5,065 bases of DNA, taken from the NCBI GenBank assembly GCA_913020095.1, contig CAJWAH010000113.1, positions 1 through 5,065 on the forward strand, in the 5' to 3' direction. Positions 1 through 5,065 of this stretch are shown here, in pieces. This stretch comes from an uncultured Synechococcus sp. Its GTDB lineage: Bacteria > Cyanobacteriota > Cyanobacteriia > PCC-6307 > Cyanobiaceae. Within the stretch, counting starts at the first letter, position 1. Every line of letters begins with the position of its first letter. The translations under genes were made by a program, and so were the position numbers. The notes under the pieces are model-generated. The model was not told the origin of the DNA. It worked only from the letters and a program-made list of their open reading frames with translations, and did no database searches.

Positions 1-534
1 GCGGCTCTCGCCAGCGGCCTGGCTTTTGCGTTGGTGGGCAAGGTGCTCGCGGGCTGGCATTTGCTGGCGGTGCAAGCGCTTGTTTATGCGCTGGTGGCTG
101 TGTTGGTGCGGCCGCGTCAGCAGTCCACCAGTGCTGATGAGAGCACTGATCCCTCCCCTGAGCTGCTTCCCCTGGCCTTGGTGGGCTGCATCGCTGGGCT
201 CTGCGGCGGCCTGCTGGGCTTGGGCGGTGGTTTGGTGATGGTGCCGCTGATGGTGGCTTGGTTGCAGTTGCCCATGCATCTGGCCATCCGGCTCAGCACG
301 GTGGCTGTGCTTCTCGCTTCGGCGGGAGCGGGCTCGCTGTTTGTGTTTGAGGGTCGCGGTGAACTGCTGCCGGCGCTGCTGCTCGGCGGGCTAGCGGCGG
401 TGGCAGCCAAGTGGGCGGCGAGCCGGCTGCAGCGCGTCAGTCCGCGCCAGCTGGCCTGGTTGCTGCGGATGTTGAGTTTGGCCTTGGCGATCGACAGCAG
501 CCGCCGCGCCATCACGCTCTGGCTTCAGGCCTGA
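1..534 (+). CDS. TauE/SafE-family membrane permease, 5'-truncated by the window edge
   Basis: The frame is open from base 1 to the TGA at 532-534, giving 177 residues with no stop at the left edge. A TTG at 31 is therefore unlikely to be the true start, and the gene begins outside the window. TauE/SafE (DUF81) permeases usually have about 250-300 residues in two repeated halves, each opening with a glycine-rich helix of the type GxxxGxxGxGGG. That motif is clear at residues 61-77 (VGCIAGLCGGLLGLGGG), followed by VMVP, and marks the start of the second half. Residues 1-38 are hydrophobic and resemble the end of the first half. A short hydrophilic S/D/E/P-rich linker follows (about 40-53). Several further hydrophobic helices lead to a C-terminus ending in LWLQA. 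Family members are proposed to export sulfite, sulfoacetate or other organosulfur anions, but the substrate cannot be read from this sequence. The gene ends tail to tail with the leftward crr6, overlapping it by 10 bases. Family membership is fairly sure; the specific role is unknown. Confidence 0.82.
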   Translation, partial: AALASGLAFALVGKVLAGWHLLAVQALVYALVAVLVRPRQQSTSADESTDPSPELLPLALVGCIAGLCGGLLGLGGGLVMVPLMVAWLQLPMHLAIRLSTVAVLLASAGAGSLFVFEGRGELLPALLLGGLAAVAAKWAASRLQRVSPRQLAWLLRMLSLALAIDSSRRAITLWLQA

Positions 535-541
535 GGCCAGA
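518..541. terminator. Hairpin shared by two convergent gene ends (possible bidirectional terminator or 3'-end stabiliser)
   Basis: Bases 518-527 and 532-541 form a 10-base inverted repeat around a GGCC loop. Read on the + strand, the stem is fully paired with one G-U wobble; read on the - strand, the same position is a C-A mismatch. Its core, TCAGGCCTGA (525-534), is a perfect palindrome that carries the TGA stop of both the permease gene and crr6. No run of T follows on either strand, so this is not a canonical intrinsic terminator. A role in 3'-end formation or RNA protection is inference. Confidence 0.4.
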
Positions 542-998
542 ACCCGGCTTCCACGTTGAAGCCCAACACGGCTGCCATTTGCCCCAGTCGTCCGCGTAGG
601 GCAAGCCCGTGTTGGTTGCCCCAGTCATCAAGCCAGAAGAGGCGATGGCTGATCCAAAGGCTGAGGTCATCGGGGTCAAAGCGCAGGCCTTCGGTGCGGC
701 TGAACTCATGCAGCACTTGCATGGCCACATGGCGGCTGAGTTGGCCGTCGCTGCGTTGCAGCAGCAGCGTTAGCCAGGGGCAGAGCGCATCGGCCCGCAA
801 GCTCCACAGGCGGCACTCCGGCACTTCACTGAGCTCGCGGGGATCGTCATCGGCGCGGGGCCAGTCCAGTTGCAGCGCCAGGCCGTCTTCCAGTTCCAGC
901 AGAGCGGTGGCAGGGCGCTGCCGCAGCTCCTGCAGCGGGCTCATGTCCAGGCGGCTGATCTGGTCCGCACTGACGTTGATCACAAGGCTTTCGCTCAT
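525..998 (-). CDS. crr6: CRR6-family protein (DUF1817), NDH-1 assembly factor
   Basis: This is a 157-residue soluble protein with no signal peptide or membrane segment. Residues 45-66 read as D-W-P-R followed by DPRELSEVPE and a C-R-L-W stretch, then R-A-D-A-L-C-PWL at 68-76. This matches my memory of the conserved block in the Chlororespiratory Reduction 6 family (D-Y-P-R, DPRELSEIPE, RLWF, R-LDA, YPWLP). CRR6 in Arabidopsis, and to my knowledge its cyanobacterial homologue (slr1097 in Synechocystis), is needed to assemble the hydrophilic arm of the NDH-1 complex, probably by helping to insert NdhI. It is an assembly factor and not a subunit of the final complex. The ATG at 998 overlaps the phoU stop as ATGA, and no Shine-Dalgarno sequence precedes it, so translation is probably coupled to phoU. 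The C-terminal half (about 100-157) is Trp-rich and less familiar to me. The match comes from recall, not a search. Confidence 0.8.
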   Translation of the reverse strand: MSESLVINVSADQISRLDMSPLQELRQRPATALLELEDGLALQLDWPRADDDPRELSEVPECRLWSLRADALCPWLTLLLQRSDGQLSRHVAMQVLHEFSRTEGLRFDPDDLSLWISHRLFWLDDWGNQHGLALRGRLGQMAAVLGFNVEAGFWPQA

Positions 999-1651
999 CG
1001 TTCGCGCCGCGCCACCCGCTGGCTCACATTCACGGCATGGTCGGCCATGCGCTCAATGCAGCGCAGCACCAGCACCAGCATCAACTGATGATCCCGGCAT
1101 TCGCTACCGGTGCAGGTTTCAGTCAGCTCTTCCACCAGCCGTTCGTAGTCCCGGTCCACCAGGTCATCGAGGGCCTGGAGCCTGGCCCCGGCGCTGAGGT
1201 CCTCCTCGCTGAGGCTGTCGAGGGCGAGGGCTAAGAGCGAACGGCAACGATCGAGCATCGTCAGCACGTCGTCGCGAAGGATCACCGGCTGCGCCGGCAG
1301 CAATTCCTCGCCCAAGGTGGCCAGCTCTTTGCAGTAGTCGCCAAAGCGCTCGAGATCACGCAGGCAGTGCATGTAACTCAGCACCTCGCGCACCTGGGTT
1401 TGGCTGAGGCGCTTGTGGCACAGCAGATCAGCGCATTCCTCCTCCAGGCGCCGGTAGAGCTTGTCGATCCGGTCATCGCCACGGCGGATTTGTGGTGCTG
1501 CCTCCATGTCGGGTCCCGACAGCACAGCCCGGGCCAGCACAGCTGATTCCTCCACCATCGAGCCCAAGCGCAACAGCTCTTGCTTCAGTGACCCCACCGC
1601 ATCGGCTCCTGAGCGGGCAGGCGCCTGATTTCTCCAGGCGGAGAGCAGCAT
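995..1651 (-). CDS. phoU: PhoU-domain protein (phosphate-signalling regulator)
   Basis: The product is an all-helical cytoplasmic protein of 218 residues, slightly shorter than E. coli PhoU (about 240). Two PhoU repeats are visible. The first runs about 20-110, with a G-D-D-R-I-D motif at 58-63 and DLERFGDYCKEL at 99-110. The second runs to the C-terminus and holds ERMADHAVN (200-208). The E/DxxxD and ERxxDxxxN patterns are the metal-cluster signatures of PhoU. In the family, PhoU links the Pst phosphate transporter to the PhoR/PhoB sensor pair and restrains the pho response. No pst, phoR or phoB gene lies in this window, so the partner is unknown here. I chose the ATG at 1651 because AGAGGA (1666-1661) sits 9 bases upstream; a TTG at 1660 in the same frame would directly abut that site. 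The stop codon overlaps the crr6 start by 4 bases. A more general PhoU-like regulator of another transporter is possible. Confidence 0.9.
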   Translation of the reverse strand: MLLSAWRNQAPARSGADAVGSLKQELLRLGSMVEESAVLARAVLSGPDMEAAPQIRRGDDRIDKLYRRLEEECADLLCHKRLSQTQVREVLSYMHCLRDLERFGDYCKELATLGEELLPAQPVILRDDVLTMLDRCRSLLALALDSLSEEDLSAGARLQALDDLVDRDYERLVEELTETCTGSECRDHQLMLVLVLRCIERMADHAVNVSQRVARRER

Positions 1652-1660
1652 GGCGTTCAA

Positions 1661-1666
1661 TCCTCT
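1661..1666 (-). promoter_or_regulatory. Ribosome binding site of phoU
   Basis: Read on the - strand the sequence is AGAGGA, 9 bases before the ATG at 1651. It decides the phoU start in favour of this ATG over the in-frame TTG at 1660, which leaves no spacer. Confidence 0.5.
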
Positions 1667-1740
1667 GCTGGCAACCTAGTTCTGACGGCCATCAAGAGCT
1701 GTGACAGCCCCCTTGGGAAGTCGGCGCTGGCACGGAAAAT

Positions 1741-1747
1741 GGAGAGG
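1741..1747 (+). promoter_or_regulatory. Shine-Dalgarno-like site of psaM with odd spacing
   Basis: GGAGAGG is the best ribosome site upstream of psaM. It lies 15 bases before the ATG at 1763, which is longer than usual. An in-frame TTG at 1754 would be 6 bases away and would add three residues (M-R-T) to the N-terminus. The ATG fits the known PsaM N-terminus better. Confidence 0.4.
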
Positions 1748-1762
1748 TTCTTGTTGCGCACC

Positions 1763-1867
1763 ATGGCTACTGCCCTGTCTCAGTCTGAGATCTACATCGC
1801 CCTCGTGGTGGCAGCCCACGCCGCCATCTTGGCCCTGCGTCTGAGCGTCAGCCTTTACCGCTCCTGA
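1763..1867 (+). CDS. psaM: Photosystem I reaction centre subunit XII (PsaM)
   Basis: This 34-residue gene is easily missed because of its size. The protein starts M-A-T-A-L-S-Q-S-E-I, has one hydrophobic helix at about 10-29 (IYIALVVAAHAAILALRLSV) and ends S-L-Y-R-S. Compared with the Synechocystis PsaM that I recall (MALSDTQILAALVVAL..., then RLSTELYK), it shares ALS at the start, the ALVVA core and the R-L-S-x-x-LY ending, with no gap inside the helix. PsaM is a single-span thylakoid subunit of cyanobacterial photosystem I. In the crystal structure it sits at the trimer-interface side, near PsaB and PsaI. Length is normal for the family (about 30 residues). It is the first gene of a rightward set, 49 bases before an unknown protein and about 480 bases before por. 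The start codon is discussed with the upstream ribosome site; the ATG is preferred. Confidence 0.92.
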   Translation: MATALSQSEIYIALVVAAHAAILALRLSVSLYRS

Positions 1868-1916
1868 GCTCTGGGTGACTTGGCAGCTTCGGTGACGTGC
1901 GCTACAAGCGGGTGTC

Positions 1917-3340
<1,424 letters not shown>

Positions 3341-3343
3341 CTC

Positions 3344-4051
3344 TTATTCGCTTGGCAGGGCAGCGAGAGCCTCTTTGCTGCCCATCACCACCAAGCGTTC
3401 ACCGGCCTGCAGCACCAGTGAGGCCGGTGGGTTAACCGTGAACGCGTGTTGGGGACCAGCGGCCAGCACGGTGACGTGATGGCTGCGGCGCAGGTTGAGC
3501 TCCCGCAGCGATTGGCCTGAGAAGGCATCAGGCACCAGGATTTCTTCAATGCTGTGGTCGGCATCAAGCTCCAGGCGCTCCAGCAGATTGGGCCGCACCA
3601 GCTCCTCGCCCAGCCGCTGACCCTGCAGCTTCAACGGATAGACCACCCGGTCGGCGCCCACCCGTTGCAGCATCTTCATGTGGATGTCGCTGTTGGCCCT
3701 GGCGATCACTTGCTTGACGCGGCTGCCGGGGGCGTCTTTGGCGATCAGTGTGGCGGTGATGCTGGCTTCAATCGAGCCGGCAATAGCCACCACAACGGTG
3801 CCCACTTGCAGCACGCCGGCTTCACGCATGGCTTCTTCATCGGTGCAGTCCACCAAGCGCGCTTCGATCGAGGGTTCGACTTGGCGCAGCTCATCAACAG
3901 CCCGCTCTTCATCGTCGATGGCTAGTACCTCGGCCCCCCAGCGCACGAGCTCCTCGCAAACCGCCAGGCCAAAACGCCCCAGGCCGATCACCGCATAACC
4001 ATCGGAGAGATCCCGGCGATTGGATTGGGATAACCAGAGCTTGCCGGTCAT
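3344..4051 (-). CDS. ktrA: KtrA/TrkA-type RCK regulator of K+ uptake
   Basis: This is a cytoplasmic regulatory subunit of a Ktr/Trk potassium uptake system; such proteins form rings that bind nucleotide (ATP/ADP or NAD(H)) and gate the membrane subunit. From the ATG at 4051 it has 235 residues, close to the usual length of about 220-230. The Rossmann-type RCK_N domain (about 18-140) begins Y-A-V-I-GLGRFG (19-28), with the acidic residue ending strand 2 at Asp46 (A-I-D-D-E-E). An RCK_C (TrkA_C) domain follows at about 160-235, with the typical S-G-Q-S-L-R-E-L-N-L and G-E-R-L-V-V-M-G segments. A GTG at 4060 in the same frame is an alternative start that adds three residues; neither start has a good ribosome site. 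The gene lies just downstream of ktrB on the same strand (8-17 bases), so the two probably form an operon. The first 17 residues are polar and variable. Confidence 0.92.
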   Translation of the reverse strand: MTGKLWLSQSNRRDLSDGYAVIGLGRFGLAVCEELVRWGAEVLAIDDEERAVDELRQVEPSIEARLVDCTDEEAMREAGVLQVGTVVVAIAGSIEASITATLIAKDAPGSRVKQVIARANSDIHMKMLQRVGADRVVYPLKLQGQRLGEELVRPNLLERLELDADHSIEEILVPDAFSGQSLRELNLRRSHHVTVLAAGPQHAFTVNPPASLVLQAGERLVVMGSKEALAALPSE

Positions 4052-4068
4052 GGCGTTCACGGTGGTGA

Positions 4069-5065
4069 CTACAGGATGAGTTCTTCTTGCGGGTAGCGCA
4101 CCCGGCTGGGGGGACGCCGGCCAAAGAGGGCCGAGAGCAACAACAGGATGCCGAGTCGGCCGATGAACATGCCAACCAGCAGCACCAGTTGTCCCCAGCG
4201 GTCCAAGCGGGCGGTGATGCCGAGATCAAAGCCAACCGAGGCAAAGGCTGACACGCAGGTGAACAACTTCTCCAAAAAGGTGAAGTCTTCATCCCCCAGC
4301 ACACCGGCTTCGGTGTCCCCCAGCCCCAGCAGCATGGTCATCAGCACCACCACCCCAGCCGAAGCCAGGGTGATGCCAACGGCCCGCAGCACCTGTTTGC
4401 CGGGGATGCGGCGGCGGTTGATCACCACCTCGGTGCGGTCTTCCAGGGTGGAACGGGTGGTGCACAGCAGCACCGCAAAGGTGGTGGTTTTGATGCCACC
4501 GCCCGTGCCCCCGGGGCTGGCGCCAATGAACATCAACAGGATCAGCAGGAACAACCCTGCATGGGAGATGGTGTCGAGCGAGAGGGGCACGGAGACAAAC
4601 CCTGCGGTGCGCGCCGAGATCACCTGAAACAGCGACACACCAATCTTTTGCAGCAGCGGTAGGCCCCCCACCACACCTGCCGGTGCCAGCCGTTCGGTGA
4701 ACAGCAGCCCCAGAGTGCCGGCCACGATCAACAGCACGCTGCTGCGCAGCACCACGCGGCTTTGCAGGCTCAAGCGGCGCCATTCCAGGGGGTTGCGCCG
4801 ATGAATCCAGAGATCGGAGAGCACGCGCCAGCCAATGCCCCCAGCGATCACCAGCGCTGCCACCACCGCGCAGACCACGGCATTGCTCTGATACGCCTCA
4901 AGGCTTCCCGACCAAAGGCTGAATCCGGCGTTGTTGAAGGCGCTGATGCTGTGGAACATCGCGGCCCAGAGCCGCTCGGCGGGGTTGCTGATGTCGGTGA
5001 AGCCGAAGGCATAAAGCAGCACCGTGCCAATCAGCATCAGCACGCCGCCGCTGATCACGATGGCC
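4069..5065 (-). CDS. ktrB: KtrB/TrkH-type K+ transporter membrane subunit, 5'-truncated by the window edge
   Basis: This is the membrane-spanning, ion-conducting subunit of a K+ uptake system, usually Na+-dependent in the Ktr type. The frame is open to the right edge; a GTG at 5058 lies inside the protein and is not a believable start. About 332 residues are visible out of the usual 430-480, so the first membrane-pore-membrane unit is missing. Counting from the GTG codon, three of the four pore loops are present. P2 is HSISAFNNAGFSLW (36-49). P3 is ISARTAGFVSVPL. P4 is CVSAFASVGFDLG. Each carries the filter glycine. Between P3 and P4 lies the conserved GASPGGTGGGIKTTTFAVLL. The protein ends RYPQEELIL shortly before ktrA. 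Many hydrophobic helices flank the loops. The ktrB-then-ktrA order supports a two-subunit K+ system. In some strains the same family is annotated trkG or ntpJ. Confidence 0.94.
   Translation of the reverse strand, partial: AIVISGGVLMLIGTVLLYAFGFTDISNPAERLWAAMFHSISAFNNAGFSLWSGSLEAYQSNAVVCAVVAALVIAGGIGWRVLSDLWIHRRNPLEWRRLSLQSRVVLRSSVLLIVAGTLGLLFTERLAPAGVVGGLPLLQKIGVSLFQVISARTAGFVSVPLSLDTISHAGLFLLILLMFIGASPGGTGGGIKTTTFAVLLCTTRSTLEDRTEVVINRRRIPGKQVLRAVGITLASAGVVVLMTMLLGLGDTEAGVLGDEDFTFLEKLFTCVSAFASVGFDLGITARLDRWGQLVLLVGMFIGRLGILLLLSALFGRRPPSRVRYPQEELIL

Larger units (their letters stand above)
1652..1762. promoter_or_regulatory. Divergent intergenic region between phoU and psaM
   Basis: These 111 bases separate the leftward phoU-crr6 pair from the rightward psaM cluster, so promoters for both should lie here. 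I could not find a convincing -35/-10 pair on either strand. A TAGGTT on the - strand (1678-1673) fits the loose TAnnnT pattern of a -10 box for phoU, but it has no matching -35 and would put the transcript start almost on the ribosome site. A short inverted repeat, GCTGTGACAGC, lies at 1698-1708. I see no NtcA-type (GTA-N8-TAC) or obvious Pho-box repeat. Confidence 0.4.

Noticed and set aside
31..534. A complete half-size TauE protein starting at TTG 31
   Set aside because: The frame stays open to base 1, the upstream residues are hydrophobic like the first half of the permease, and no ribosome site precedes the TTG. A truncated full-length gene is more likely.
525..998. DUF1818 or another small cyanobacterial hypothetical as the identity of the gene after phoU
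   Set aside because: The DPRELSE-PE-RLW block and the PWL segment fit the CRR6 family as I know it, and I see no match to the other families.
1622..1640. Hairpin CGCCTG-loop-CAGGCG near the 5' end of phoU
   Set aside because: The stem is only 6 bp with a 7-base loop, lies within codons 4-9 and does not cover the ribosome site. It is likely chance in GC-rich coding DNA.
4148..4627. Long open frames antisense to ktrB, and similar ones antisense to phoU and por
   Set aside because: They lie fully within strongly supported genes, are low in complexity (Ser, Pro, Arg-rich) and show no recognisable domain. They reflect GC-rich codon bias.
4069..5058. ktrB starting at GTG 5058
   Set aside because: The frame continues to the edge and the first pore loop expected in KtrB/TrkH is missing, so the GTG is internal.

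Overview
The window looks like chromosome from a GC-rich unicellular picocyanobacterium of the marine Synechococcus / Cyanobium type. Three genes point to an oxygenic phototroph: psaM (a photosystem I subunit), por (light-dependent protochlorophyllide reductase) and a CRR6-family NDH-1 assembly factor. The assignment to picocyanobacteria is inferred from the compact gene packing, the high GC (judged by eye) and the absence of a complete HIP1 octamer (GCGATCGC). It was not tested by a search. I see no rRNA, tRNA, CRISPR array, IS element or phage gene.

Layout from left to right: (1) the C-terminal part of a TauE/SafE-type membrane permease runs rightward from the left edge to 534. (2) A leftward pair, phoU (start near 1651) then crr6 (ending at 525), shares a 4-base ATGA stop/start overlap. 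The crr6 and permease genes meet tail to tail, overlap by 10 bases and share a hairpin. (3) A divergent intergenic region (1652-1762) separates phoU from a rightward cluster: psaM (34 aa), an unrecognised one-TM/coiled-coil protein (140 aa) and por (329 aa). (4) After only 3 bases por meets a leftward potassium-uptake pair. ktrA (RCK/TrkA-type regulator) ends at 3344, and ktrB (the K+ translocating subunit) lies upstream of it and runs off the right edge, lacking its N-terminal part.

Functionally, the psaM-unknown-por cluster ties a PSI structural subunit to chlorophyll synthesis, and the short gaps (49 and 11 bases) are compatible with one transcript. KtrB and KtrA are expected to form one Na+-linked K+ uptake system. 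PhoU (phosphate signalling) and CRR6 (NDH-1 assembly) are probably translationally coupled, although their known roles differ.

The clearest unexplained element is the 140-aa protein between psaM and por. I do not see a convincing new multi-gene system here; most of the window is ordinary core-genome content.
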